Shown here one piece after another: positions 1-6,605 of a stretch of 10,128 nt of DNA. Each line of letters starts with the position of its first letter. The stretch's first letter is position 1. Under the pieces are notes generated by a model. It was not told the DNA's origin and did not search any database. It was given only the letters and a program-made list of their open reading frames with translations. Source of the stretch: Clostridia bacterium (GTDB lineage Bacteria > Bacillota > Clostridia > Oscillospirales > QAMX01); assembly GCA_024404415.1 (NCBI GenBank), contig JAKSPX010000034.1, positions 1-10,128 on the forward strand, given 5' to 3'. The translations under genes and the position numbers were made by a program.

Positions 1-63
1 GGTTAAACCAGTCCGCAGACTGGTTTATAGTCTCGCAATGACAAGTGAGTTTTTTTACAGCCC
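1..63. mobile_element. Right end of MITE-like palindromic element, cut by window edge
   Basis: The last 18 bases (46-63) are identical to the right terminal inverted repeat of the complete element at 8028-8176 (TGAGTTTTTTTACAGCCC). Inward lies the conserved arm TCTCGCAATGACA (31-43). Before it is a 9-bp perfect hairpin, AAACCAGTC / GACTGGTTT (5-13 with 18-26), with a CGCA loop. The hairpin sequence differs from the other copies although the arm is conserved, and a short extra stretch (TATAG) separates hairpin and arm. The left half lies outside the window. The element ends about 15 bases from the stop of the truncated lacZ-like frame, so it probably marks the breakpoint that broke that gene. 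Confidence 0.75.
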
Positions 64-78
64 CTTTTTGAAGGGCTA

Positions 79-420
79 TTAAATGATCCGCACTTCGAGG
101 GAATATTCGCCCGCCCGAGGGGCGTCATTCTTGTCAAGCATGGTACTCCACGCCATATCGCCGCCGATGGGGCAGTGGTAGGCATAGTTGGTGTAGATCG
201 GCTCGCCGTGCCCTTCAAGCTGCCAGTTTGCCGGGACGGAGATGGGGCTGAAGGAGGAGGCGTCGGCTTCGGGAAGGTAAAAATCGCCGGTCTCCTCGGG
301 AGAGGCGAAAAGGCGGAAATCCCACGTGCCGTTCAAGGAGAGGGTGTGGCCCTCAAAGCGCCTTGCGCGGGCGGGAAGACGGTTGACGGAGGTGACGCGG
401 GGGTCGAGGTAATAGGTCAT
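79..420 (-). pseudogene. Truncated N-terminus of GH2 beta-galactosidase (lacZ-like)
   Basis: A 113-residue frame that resembles only the N-terminal sugar-binding domain of family 2 beta-galactosidases. Residues 27-43 (LSLNGTWDFRLFASPEE) and 61-85 (ISVPANWQLEGHGEPIYTNYAYHCP) are the usual 'LNG.W.F' and 'VP.NWQ..G...P.Y.N..YP' signatures. Full-length enzymes are around 1000 residues, so the immunoglobulin-like and TIM-barrel domains with both catalytic glutamates are missing here. The frame stops at 79-81, about 15 bases short of a repeat element (1-63). The start at 420 is chosen because AAAGAAGGG (428-436) lies 7 bases upstream, and the longer ATG at 468 would lie inside the promoter. Promoter and start signals look intact, so a short domain fragment could still be made. 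A frameshifted remainder beyond position 1 cannot be excluded. Confidence 0.75.
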
Positions 421-456
421 GACGGAGCCCTTCTTTCGTGGATTCTGATTGTGACC

Positions 457-485
457 ATTATAACGCATTTCCGCCCTCTCTGCAA
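457..485 (-). promoter_or_regulatory. Sigma-A-type promoter of the lacZ-like fragment
   Basis: On the minus strand, TTGCAG (485-480), a 17-base spacer and a perfect TATAAT (462-457) stand about 37 bases ahead of the ATG at 420. The two hexamers and the spacing are identical to those of the promoter of the GH9 gene at 2307-2335. The -35 box sits in the centre of an 11-bp inverted repeat (467-477 / 493-503). Confidence 0.75.
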
Positions 486-503
486 CGAGAAAAGGGCGGA
501 AAT
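467..503. promoter_or_regulatory. Perfect 11-bp inverted repeat around the -35 box: candidate operator
   Basis: ATTTCCGCCCT at 467-477 is mirrored by AGGGCGGAAAT at 493-503, with 15 bases between them. The -35 hexamer (480-485) lies in the spacer; one arm falls between -35 and -10, the other just upstream. This is the geometry expected of a repressor or activator site with two half-sites about 26 bases apart. It could instead be a remnant terminator of the esterase gene, but neither side has a T-run, which argues against that. Confidence 0.45.
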
Positions 504-544
504 ATAATCAATATGAAAACTTCGTTTTGCGATCGGCTGTTATC

Positions 545-2101
545 TTATTCTGCGATGCGCCTGACCCAGTCGACGAAGGAGCCGGTGCCGTGGCCGTCCA
601 CGTCGGCGTGACCCATGGCCCAGACCAGCGCGTAATCCACACTTTCGGCCCCTGCCATGCCGGCGGCGAGAGCGAGGTTATAGGCGACGGAGAAGGCGGT
701 GTGCTCGTCGGCGGTGCCGTTTCTGGTGCGCCAATGGCGGGCGGGGTCGGCTTTGACCTTCCCGCGGGCGGCGTCTAAAAGAATGGCGGTCGCGTTATAT
801 AAATAGGTCTGCTCTTTCAGGTCTTCGCGGTCGGCGTCGGCGATGTAGGCTTCGATGTCGCACTTTTCCACGCCGTCGATGGGCTTGTAGCGCGCGAGGG
901 TTTCTTTCATGCCTTTTCCGACCGAAGAGGCGAAATGCGCGCCGATTTCCTCCGGCGTGCCGAAGGCGTTGTTTTCGGCGGTGTGGTGGAAGGTATCAAA
1001 GCCCGGCACCGATTTGCCTCTGACGAGACGCGTCCCGCGGACAAAACCCAAAAGATCGGTCACGCGGTAAGCGCCGTTCTCCTTTTTGAGCCAGTTTTCG
1101 GCATCTTCAAAAGTCGCGAGGTACTCACCGACGTTCGGATAGGTCATTTCCTCCTCGTCAAAGGAGAGGAAGGAAATTGAGCCGTCTTCATTGGTGTGCT
1201 CCCGGAGGAAAGCGTTGAGCGCATTGGAGATATTTTTGAGCGTCGAGTCGTAATAGCTCCCGGAGCGGCCGGATTCGTCCTCAAAGGAGAGGACTTTTCC
1301 GTCTTGAGTACGGAGACCAAGAGAATTTAAGTACGCAGTGTAGCGCCGGGCGAAATCCTTGTGGAGCGCGATCTGAAAGGGCGTGAGGTCGGGCTCGGTC
1401 ACGTTGAAGCCGATGCAATGGGTGTTCGGATCGTCGTAGCGCTGCCAGGCGTAGGCCATGTCGGCGTTTTCGATGTCCGCGATGGGGCAGTAGCACTGGC
1501 TCGCGAAGATGTCGTCCCGGATGGTGCTCACAAAGCGCCCGTCGTCGGTCTTTTCAACACCTGCCGCGCCGAGGGCATAGAGATAGGGGTAGTAGGCCTC
1601 CATGTTGCCCGATGCGCCGAGGATGGAACTCATCTGGCCGCCGCCGGAGGTGCCGACCGAGATGATCTTTTCCTTGTCGCCGGGAATCATCTGATCATAA
1701 AGGCGGAGGAGCCTCACGGCGGCCTTCTGGTCCACGGCTGCGGCAGGGCTTTTCCCGATGCCGCCGGGGAGGCCGCGGCTTCTCGCACCGACGCTCACCT
1801 GCACGAAGCCTGCTTTGATCCAATCGGGCTCCACCTCAGCCGGTGTGGAGGAAAACCACCCGCCGCATTGGTTAAAAAAGATGACCGGGGCTGAAAGAGC
1901 GGTGAAGCCATTGCATTCTCCTGAGGGGTTCACCTGCCCGGCCTCATCCAGATAGGCGGCGGGGACGTAGAGATCCATGCGCTGGTGCTCTTCCGAGAGG
2001 ACGTGCGAGACGAAAAAGACATTTTTCAAAGCATAGTAGCTTCCGTCCTCCGAAAGCTGCCAGCGGTTAGATTCAAAAAGTGTATTCAGATTGATTTCCA
2101 T
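545..2101 (-). CDS. Tannase / phenolic-ester type alpha/beta-hydrolase
   Basis: A 518-residue cytoplasmic alpha/beta-hydrolase that fits the bacterial subtype-B tannase family, which hydrolyses galloyl or related hydroxycinnamoyl/phenolic esters. The nucleophile elbow is GTSGGG with Ser152. The C-terminal triad region is well preserved: HWRTRNGTADEHTAF supplies Asp465 and AMGHADVDG supplies His498, 33 residues apart. From memory, Lactobacillus plantarum tannase has Ser163, Asp419 and His451, a 32-residue gap, which matches closely. GG at residues 80-81 (NQCGGWF) probably contributes to the oxyanion hole. No signal peptide is visible, so it acts inside the cell. The start is supported by GGAGG (2107-2111) 5 bases upstream. 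It is transcribed divergently from the GH9 gene. The natural substrate is not readable from sequence: a sugar-linked aromatic ester is likely, true tannin less certain. Confidence 0.8.
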   Translation of the reverse strand: MEINLNTLFESNRWQLSEDGSYYALKNVFFVSHVLSEEHQRMDLYVPAAYLDEAGQVNPSGECNGFTALSAPVIFFNQCGGWFSSTPAEVEPDWIKAGFVQVSVGARSRGLPGGIGKSPAAAVDQKAAVRLLRLYDQMIPGDKEKIISVGTSGGGQMSSILGASGNMEAYYPYLYALGAAGVEKTDDGRFVSTIRDDIFASQCYCPIADIENADMAYAWQRYDDPNTHCIGFNVTEPDLTPFQIALHKDFARRYTAYLNSLGLRTQDGKVLSFEDESGRSGSYYDSTLKNISNALNAFLREHTNEDGSISFLSFDEEEMTYPNVGEYLATFEDAENWLKKENGAYRVTDLLGFVRGTRLVRGKSVPGFDTFHHTAENNAFGTPEEIGAHFASSVGKGMKETLARYKPIDGVEKCDIEAYIADADREDLKEQTYLYNATAILLDAARGKVKADPARHWRTRNGTADEHTAFSVAYNLALAAGMAGAESVDYALVWAMGHADVDGHGTGSFVDWVRRIAE

Positions 2102-2122
2102 AACTTCCTCCGTTCCGACCCT

Positions 2123-2152
2123 TTTATATATGGTGTCATCGGATCATGAAAA
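2123..2152 (-). promoter_or_regulatory. Possible promoter of the tannase-like gene
   Basis: On the minus strand, TTTTCA (2152-2147), an 18-base spacer and TATAAA (2128-2123) stand about 22 bases ahead of the ATG at 2101, with the ribosome binding site between. The match to consensus is moderate and the spacer one base long. A perfect 14-base palindrome, GAAAATATATTTTC (2148-2161), covers most of the -35 box and could be an operator, although such AT-rich palindromes also arise by chance. Confidence 0.4.
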
Positions 2153-2188
2153 TATATTTTCCGTGTATGATACATATTTTGCTTGTTT

Positions 2189-2231
2189 ACGGATTGCCAC
2201 GACCATCCTGCGGGATGGTCTCGCAATGACA
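2189..2231 (+). repeat. Solitary 43-nt palindromic repeat unit
   Basis: This unit is identical over 43 bases to the right-hand unit of the complete element at 8114-8156. It has the arms ACGGATTGCCAC and TCGCAATGACA around the 8-bp hairpin GACCATCC / GGATGGTC with a TGCG loop. ATTGC in the left arm pairs with GCAAT in the right arm across a small internal loop. Unlike the other copies it has no CTGTAAAAA-type terminal repeats next to it, so it is a lone unit or an eroded element. It lies between the two divergent promoters. Translating through it gives a false N-terminal extension of the GH9 gene. Confidence 0.85.
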
Positions 2232-2306
2232 GTAGGGCGCGATACCTGAAACAGTATAGCACATTTCCGTTTTTTCGGCAAGGGAGGGGAAAAACGCAAC
2301 TTTTTC

Positions 2307-2335
2307 TTGCAGTCCTGCCTGCAGGATGGTATAAT
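2307..2335 (+). promoter_or_regulatory. Strong sigma-A-type promoter of the GH9 gene
   Basis: TTGCAG (2307-2312), a 17-base spacer and TATAAT (2330-2335) place transcription start near 2342 and leave a leader of about 30 bases. The spacer carries the palindrome TCCTGC-CT-GCAGGA (2313-2326), directly adjoining the -35 box, a plausible operator. The hexamers match those ahead of the lacZ-like fragment exactly. GCAGGATGGT (2321-2330) also resembles part of the 43-nt repeat hairpin, so the spacer may descend from a degenerate copy; that last point is speculative. Confidence 0.8.
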
Positions 2336-2371
2336 CCAGATAATAGACTAAAGGAAAAGGAGATCATCAGT

Positions 2372-4717
2372 ATGCATATCAAGAGAAACCGTCCCGAGCC
2401 GGAGCTCCGCGGCGTGAGCGTTGTCGCGAAAAACGTCCTCTGCCTCGATATCATGGAAGGCTGGATCGAAGGCGGCATCCAGATCCCCTACGTCCCGGAG
2501 GAGGGCGAAACGCTGGAAAGTGACAAGCGCGTTCCCTACCTTGTCTGGATCGTGAAGAACGGCGAGAGAGTCGGCATCAAGGTCGCTGATCCGCGCTTTG
2601 GCGACAAGCGCTTCCCGCTCGAAGAGGTCATGGGCGACGCGCTCGACCTCAAGCTGGCCGATTCCGCCGATTCCTACGCCATCAACGGCAAAAAGCCTCT
2701 CAGGGTGTGGCGCAAATCCAAGCCCAACGATTATGCCGACCGCCGCGACTCGCTCTTCGGCGATCCGCTGGTCCACCTCACCGACCCGGATGAATATATC
2801 GACAAGCACAAGCGCGAAACCGTTCAGCACACCCTCTATCTCGTCGCCGAAAATGACTTTGTCCCGGGCGAAAGCTACGTCCTGAACTTCCCGAAGGGTC
2901 TTCTTGATAAGGAAGAATACGCTTTCGTCTTCGACCCGAAGGCGCAGTTCTCCGAAGCGGTCCACGTTTCGCAGGTCGGCTTCCGTCCCGACGATCCTTC
3001 CAAGCGCGCGTACCTTTCCCAGTGGATGGGCAAGGGCGGCGGCATCGACTACGATGCTCTCACCGAATTCGGCATTCTTGACGAAAAGAACGACACGGTC
3101 TTCAAGGGAAAGATCGCTCTCCAGCACGATGAAAAGCCCATCATGCCCTCCATGCCCGCCGACACCACCGCGAGCAAGGTCTATGAGATGGATTTCTCGG
3201 CATTCCAGACGCCCGGCACCTACCGCGTGATGGTCCCGGAGCTTGGCTGCTCCTTCCCGTTTGTCATTGACGGGGAAGCAAGCTGGCTCCGCGGCTTCAA
3301 GGCCAGCATGAACGGCCTCTTCTGCCAGAGGAGCGGCATCGAGACCGGCGAGCCCTATACGAAATTCTCCCGTCCCCGCGCCTATCACCCGGACGACGGC
3401 AAGAAGGTCTACCACAGCGACTCGACCATTTTTGAAAGCGGCAACGGCATGAATGCCTATGGCACCGATAACGGCAACTTCGGAAACCTCGTCAGAAAGG
3501 GCACCGATATCGTTGTCGAAAACGCCTGGGGCGGCTATTTTGACGCCTGCGACTGGGACCGCCGCATCCAGCACCTCCACGCCACTCTCATGGGCGAGGA
3601 ATTATACCTCATGCTGCCGGATTACTTCGACGCGCTGAAGCTTCCCATCCCGGAAAGCGGCAACGGCATCCCGGACATCATCAACGAAGGTCTATATAAT
3701 ATCGACTTCTACCGCCGTCTCCAGACCCCGGAGGGCGGCATCCGCGGCGGCGCCGAGCAGGAGGAGCACCCGATCATCGGTCAGTGCGCCTGGCAGGATT
3801 CGTGGAAGACCTACGCCTATTCGCCCGACTTCTGGTCGGCATGGTTCTATGCCGCGGCGGCAGGCCGCGCAGCCTATGCCCTCAGAAGAAGCGACAAGGC
3901 GCTTTCCGAGGTCTATGAAGAGTCGGCCGTCCGCGCCTTTGACTGGGCGGAAAAGGAATATGCCGAAAAACTCGCTTCCGAGGGCGATTACTGGACCCGC
4001 ATGGCGCACATGCGCCTCCAGAGCCAGCGCGAGCTGGCCGCCGCCGACATCTTCCGCCTCACCGGCAGAGAAGACTGCGGCGCGCTCTATAAAAAGCTCC
4101 GTTCCCCGATGAATTACGAGGCTTCCTTCATCTACGCCACCCTTCCCGAAGGCATAGGCGACGAGGAGATCAAGAAGGCCTGCCGCGATTCCATCATCGC
4201 CTCGGCTGAGAGAGCAGTGGACTTCGGAGGGAAGACGGCGTTCCGCCTCACCACCGGCGACCCGCAGATGACCCGCACCGGCCCGTATTCCAGCTTCTAC
4301 ACCATCCCGCACAACGTCGAGCTGATCCGCGCCCATTACCTCACGGGCGACGAGCGCTACCTCGCCGCCGCCATCGACGCCGCGCAGTTCGCCGCGGGCG
4401 CCAACCCGACCAACCTCTGCTACACCACCGGCATCGGCCCGCGCTGCCCGGAGAACGTCCTCCATCACGACAGCCGCATCACGGGTCAGCCCGCCCCGGA
4501 CGGCATCACCGTCTTCGGACCTCACGGCTGGAGCTGGCCGAACGGCGAAATGATCCGCATGCTCCGCGAAGGCAACATCTATCCGGGCGCTTTCGTCTGG
4601 CCCGGCGCCGAGAGCTATCTCGACACCTACCGTTACCCCTGCCAGACCGAGTACACGGTTCAGGAATCCATCGGCCCCAACGCCTACCAGTGGGGCTACC
4701 TCGCGGCCCGCGCGTAA
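2372..4717 (+). CDS. GH9-type glycoside hydrolase, cytoplasmic, with N-terminal extra domain
   Basis: A 781-residue enzyme of the family 9 (alpha/alpha)6-barrel type, which cleaves beta-glycosidic bonds with inversion. Residues 1 to about 190 are a beta-rich region I do not recognise. Residues from about 197 (VHVSQVGFRPDD) to 290 look like the immunoglobulin-like CelD_N domain that precedes many GH9 barrels, and the rest is the catalytic barrel. GGYFDACDWD places the catalytic-base aspartates at Asp391 and Asp394; the usual DAGD reads DACD here. The C-terminal YTVQESIGPNAYQWGYLAA supplies the general acid Glu765 and the N-A signature. There is no signal peptide, dockerin or carbohydrate-binding module, so it probably trims imported oligosaccharides, perhaps as an exo-enzyme (beta-glucosidase- or glucosaminidase-like). 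The start at 2372 is fixed by AAGGAG (2357-2362), 9 bases upstream; earlier in-frame codons lie upstream of the promoter and read through a repeat. It appears to be a single-gene unit ending at a terminator. Confidence 0.8.
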   Translation: MHIKRNRPEPELRGVSVVAKNVLCLDIMEGWIEGGIQIPYVPEEGETLESDKRVPYLVWIVKNGERVGIKVADPRFGDKRFPLEEVMGDALDLKLADSADSYAINGKKPLRVWRKSKPNDYADRRDSLFGDPLVHLTDPDEYIDKHKRETVQHTLYLVAENDFVPGESYVLNFPKGLLDKEEYAFVFDPKAQFSEAVHVSQVGFRPDDPSKRAYLSQWMGKGGGIDYDALTEFGILDEKNDTVFKGKIALQHDEKPIMPSMPADTTASKVYEMDFSAFQTPGTYRVMVPELGCSFPFVIDGEASWLRGFKASMNGLFCQRSGIETGEPYTKFSRPRAYHPDDGKKVYHSDSTIFESGNGMNAYGTDNGNFGNLVRKGTDIVVENAWGGYFDACDWDRRIQHLHATLMGEELYLMLPDYFDALKLPIPESGNGIPDIINEGLYNIDFYRRLQTPEGGIRGGAEQEEHPIIGQCAWQDSWKTYAYSPDFWSAWFYAAAAGRAAYALRRSDKALSEVYEESAVRAFDWAEKEYAEKLASEGDYWTRMAHMRLQSQRELAAADIFRLTGREDCGALYKKLRSPMNYEASFIYATLPEGIGDEEIKKACRDSIIASAERAVDFGGKTAFRLTTGDPQMTRTGPYSSFYTIPHNVELIRAHYLTGDERYLAAAIDAAQFAAGANPTNLCYTTGIGPRCPENVLHHDSRITGQPAPDGITVFGPHGWSWPNGEMIRMLREGNIYPGAFVWPGAESYLDTYRYPCQTEYTVQESIGPNAYQWGYLAARA

Positions 4718-4733
4718 AAATTCTACCTGCCAT

Positions 4734-4761
4734 AGGGGAGGGGCTTGCCTCTCCCCTTTTT
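4734..4761 (+). terminator. Intrinsic terminator after the GH9 gene
   Basis: AGGGGAGGGG (4734-4743) pairs with CCTCTCCCCT (4748-4757) in a 10-bp stem with one G-T wobble and a CTTG loop, followed at once by a T-run (4757-4761). It begins 17 bases after the GH9 stop. No clear promoter stands between it and the acetylesterase start at 4814, so the downstream pair may depend on read-through or on a weak promoter I cannot identify. Confidence 0.88.
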
Positions 4762-4813
4762 CAGAGAATATTGTTCGCAAGCAAAAAATAACGGAAAGAG
4801 GACGGAAAGCAAG

Positions 4814-5551
4814 ATGAAGCGCGATATTTCCCAACTCAACGAAGAGGATATCCTGAGCTTTCTCCTGATCGGCCAGTCCAACATGGCCGGGCGGGGGTAT
4901 ATGGACGAAGTCGAGCCGATCATCAACCAGCGCTGCCTGATGGAGCGAAACGGCCGCTGGCAGCTCATGTCCGAGCCGATCAACCCCGACCGCCCCATCT
5001 TCTACGGCGCTTACCGGAGCGGCGTCGGCCTTGCCGCGAGCTTTGCCGACGAGCTTTCCCGCCATATCCGCGCGCGGGTCGGTCTGATCCCCTGCGCCGA
5101 CGGCGGCACAGCACTCTATCAATGGATGCCGGGCGAGGTGCTTTTTGACAACTGCGTCATGAAGACCCGCCTTGCCATGCGGAGCTCGCATTTCGGCGGC
5201 ATCCTCTGGCACCAGGGTGAAAACGACGTGGGGCACGATGACCGCGTTGAAAAGCACAGGGAGATGCTCGACACCTTCATCAACGCGCTTCGAAAGGAAT
5301 TATGCGCCGAGGATCTACCGTTTCTCATCGGTGAGCTCCACACCTACGAAAATGACGACGGGAAGAGCCGGGAAAACACCGCGAAGCTGAATGAGGAATT
5401 CCGCGAGATCGCGTCGACTCTGCCTTATTGCGGCTTCGTCTCCGAAAAAGGCCTCACCATCCAGTCCGACGGCGTGCATTTTGACGCGAAGTCCTACCGG
5501 GAATTCGGGCTTCGCTACTTCAAGGAATACGCGCGCATCGTGGGACTCTGA
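4814..5551 (+). CDS. SASA/CE6-type carbohydrate acetylesterase
   Basis: A 245-residue SGNH-fold esterase of the SASA domain class (sialic-acid-specific acetylesterase / CE6 acetylxylan esterase), which removes O-acetyl groups from sugars. The family blocks appear in order: LLIGQSNMAGRG with nucleophile Ser22, ILWHQGENDV (Trp132-His133-Gln134-Gly135-Glu136), and SDGVHFDAKSY with Asp219 and His222 completing the catalytic site. The length is typical of a stand-alone domain. No signal peptide is seen, so it acts in the cytoplasm. The start at MKRDIS is chosen because an upstream in-frame ATG at 4745 lies inside the terminator hairpin; AGAGGA (4797-4802) is the likely ribosome binding site, at a rather long 11 bases. 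It is followed 33 bases later by the EEP gene, suggesting cotranscription. Sialic acid is not implied: no sialate-catabolic gene is nearby, and a plant-glycan acetyl ester is at least as likely. Confidence 0.85.
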   Translation: MKRDISQLNEEDILSFLLIGQSNMAGRGYMDEVEPIINQRCLMERNGRWQLMSEPINPDRPIFYGAYRSGVGLAASFADELSRHIRARVGLIPCADGGTALYQWMPGEVLFDNCVMKTRLAMRSSHFGGILWHQGENDVGHDDRVEKHREMLDTFINALRKELCAEDLPFLIGELHTYENDDGKSRENTAKLNEEFREIASTLPYCGFVSEKGLTIQSDGVHFDAKSYREFGLRYFKEYARIVGL

Positions 5552-5584
5552 AAAAAATACAGAATTCAATCGGAGGATCGCTTT

Positions 5585-6439
5585 ATGATCATCATGTCTA
5601 ATAACCTCTGGAACAACGATTTCAATCAGCCTGCCTGGGCGGCAAAGGGAGAAGACTGTTCCGCCGAAGGCCGCATCGGCGGCCTCATCCGCGCCTACCG
5701 TTCCTGCATGCCGGATATCCTCGGTTTTCAGGAGATGTCCCGGCACATGGAAGCGCTCATCATGGAAAATATGAAGGAATTCACGGATCCGAACGGCGGG
5801 AAAGCGCGTTACGAGATCATCACCGGCGGGTATACGCCGATCCTTTACCGCTACGACCGCTTCCGCGTTCTGGAATCGGGACACCGCCTTTACGATACCT
5901 CCTTCCCGCCTTATGACGGTTCTTTCAACGATGCCGATTCCAAGGGGTATACCTTCGGCGTATTTGAAGACCGGAGTAGCGGAAAACGTCTGGTCGTGAC
6001 GACGACCCACCTGTGGTGGAAATCCGACGACCCGGCAAGCAAAAGCTACCAGAAGGGCTCCGGGGAGGCGCGCGCCTTTCAGATCAGGGAAGCAGCGGCG
6101 TGCGCGGAAAAGCTCTCCGCCCGGTATGACTGCCCGGCGATCCTCATGGGCGATCTGAATGACGAATTGGGAAGCCCCGCGCTCAACGCCGTTTTATCCG
6201 GCGGCTGGCAGGAGACCCACGCGCTCACGGTCGGCGAACGCAACGACACCCGCGGGTATCACTACTGCTTCGCGGACGGCTGGCACCACGATGAGCCGGG
6301 CGAATATGTCCACGCGATCGACCATATTCTGATCCGCAACCCCGCTTCCGCCGTCGTCAACCGCTTCTGCCGCCACATGGAAAAGTATTTTGAGCCGCTT
6401 TCCGACCATTTCCCCGTCTATATCGACCTCACCCTCTGA
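5585..6439 (+). CDS. Endonuclease/exonuclease/phosphatase superfamily hydrolase
   Basis: A 284-residue metal-dependent hydrolase of the EEP (DNase I-like) fold. The motifs are in canonical order: SNNLW (metal-site Asn near residue 7), PDILGFQE with the Mg-binding Glu50, TTTHLWW with His142, LMGDLND with Asp190 and Asn192, AIDHILI with Asp246, and LSDHFPVYIDL with Asp274-His275. The fold covers nucleases, sphingomyelinases and inositol-phosphate phosphatases, and sequence alone does not decide between them. The position behind an acetylesterase and near glycosidases suggests a small phosphorylated or phosphodiester-linked substrate rather than DNA; this is inference. No signal peptide is visible. 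GGAGGA (5572-5577) lies 7 bases before the ATG at 5585; a second in-frame ATG at 5594 is less well placed. It probably shares an operon with the acetylesterase. Confidence 0.82.
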   Translation: MIIMSNNLWNNDFNQPAWAAKGEDCSAEGRIGGLIRAYRSCMPDILGFQEMSRHMEALIMENMKEFTDPNGGKARYEIITGGYTPILYRYDRFRVLESGHRLYDTSFPPYDGSFNDADSKGYTFGVFEDRSSGKRLVVTTTHLWWKSDDPASKSYQKGSGEARAFQIREAAACAEKLSARYDCPAILMGDLNDELGSPALNAVLSGGWQETHALTVGERNDTRGYHYCFADGWHHDEPGEYVHAIDHILIRNPASAVVNRFCRHMEKYFEPLSDHFPVYIDLTL

Positions 6440-6462
6440 AATTTCAAAATCAAACCGATAAA

Positions 6463-6563
6463 GGCTGTAAAAAACGCGGGGATCCGTCTTTTTTACCGAA
6501 AAAACGGATTGCCACGACCATCCTGTGGGATGGTCTCGCAATGACAGGCGGTTTTTACAGTCC
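6463..6563. mobile_element. Deletion derivative of the MITE-like element (about 101 bp)
   Basis: The ends are imperfect inverted repeats: GGCTGTAAAAAACGC (6463-6477) against GCGGTTTTTACAGTCC (6548-6563). The right 43-nt unit (6504-6546) is intact and differs from the copies at 2189 and 8114 only in its loop, TGTG instead of TGCG. Of the left unit only GGATCCGT (6480-6487) remains, the outermost part of the arm next to the central spacer. The element starts 24 bases after the EEP stop and its hairpin is followed by a T-run, so it could serve as that gene's terminator. Confidence 0.75.
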
Positions 6564-6605
6564 TTTTTTATACACTGGCGTGTTTCCCGTGTCCTTCCCC
6601 GACCC

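Larger units (their letters stand above)
2102..2371. other. Divergent control region between esterase and GH9 genes
   Basis: This 270-base AT-rich gap holds, from left to right: the esterase ribosome binding site and weak minus-strand promoter; the palindromes GAAAATATATTTTC (2148-2161) and TGTATGATACA (2164-2174); the solitary 43-nt repeat unit (2189-2231); a stretch 2232-2306 in which I see no certain element; and the strong GH9 promoter with the palindrome TCCTGC-CT-GCAGGA. Joint control of both genes is plausible but not shown. Confidence 0.6.

Noticed and set aside
64..78. Terminator for the lacZ fragment from AGCCCCTT / AAGGGCT (59-77)
   Set aside because: The stem is short with a bulge, and it overlaps the end of the element; too weak to call separately.
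521..536. Hairpin AAAAC-TTC-GTTTT as terminator of the tannase-like gene
   Set aside because: The stem is five A/T-rich pairs with no T-run on the relevant strand; I see no convincing intrinsic terminator for this gene.
2183..2371. N-terminal extension of the GH9 frame to 2183
   Set aside because: It would translate the 43-nt repeat and the promoter itself; AAGGAG correctly spaced before 2372 fixes the start.
2348..3580. 410-codon open frame on the minus strand within the GH9 gene
   Set aside because: A shadow of GC-rich third positions, with no family motif and no ribosome binding site of note.
4745..4813. Upstream ATG at 4745 for the acetylesterase
   Set aside because: It lies within the terminator hairpin, and the added residues have no similarity to the SASA domain, which begins soon after MKRDIS.
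3692..5257. Long open frame of 521 codons on the minus strand across the GH9 and acetylesterase genes
   Set aside because: It is antisense to two genes with clear catalytic motifs and a terminator; its composition is Ala/Gly/Val/Arg-rich, as expected of a GC-rich shadow frame, and no domain is recognisable.
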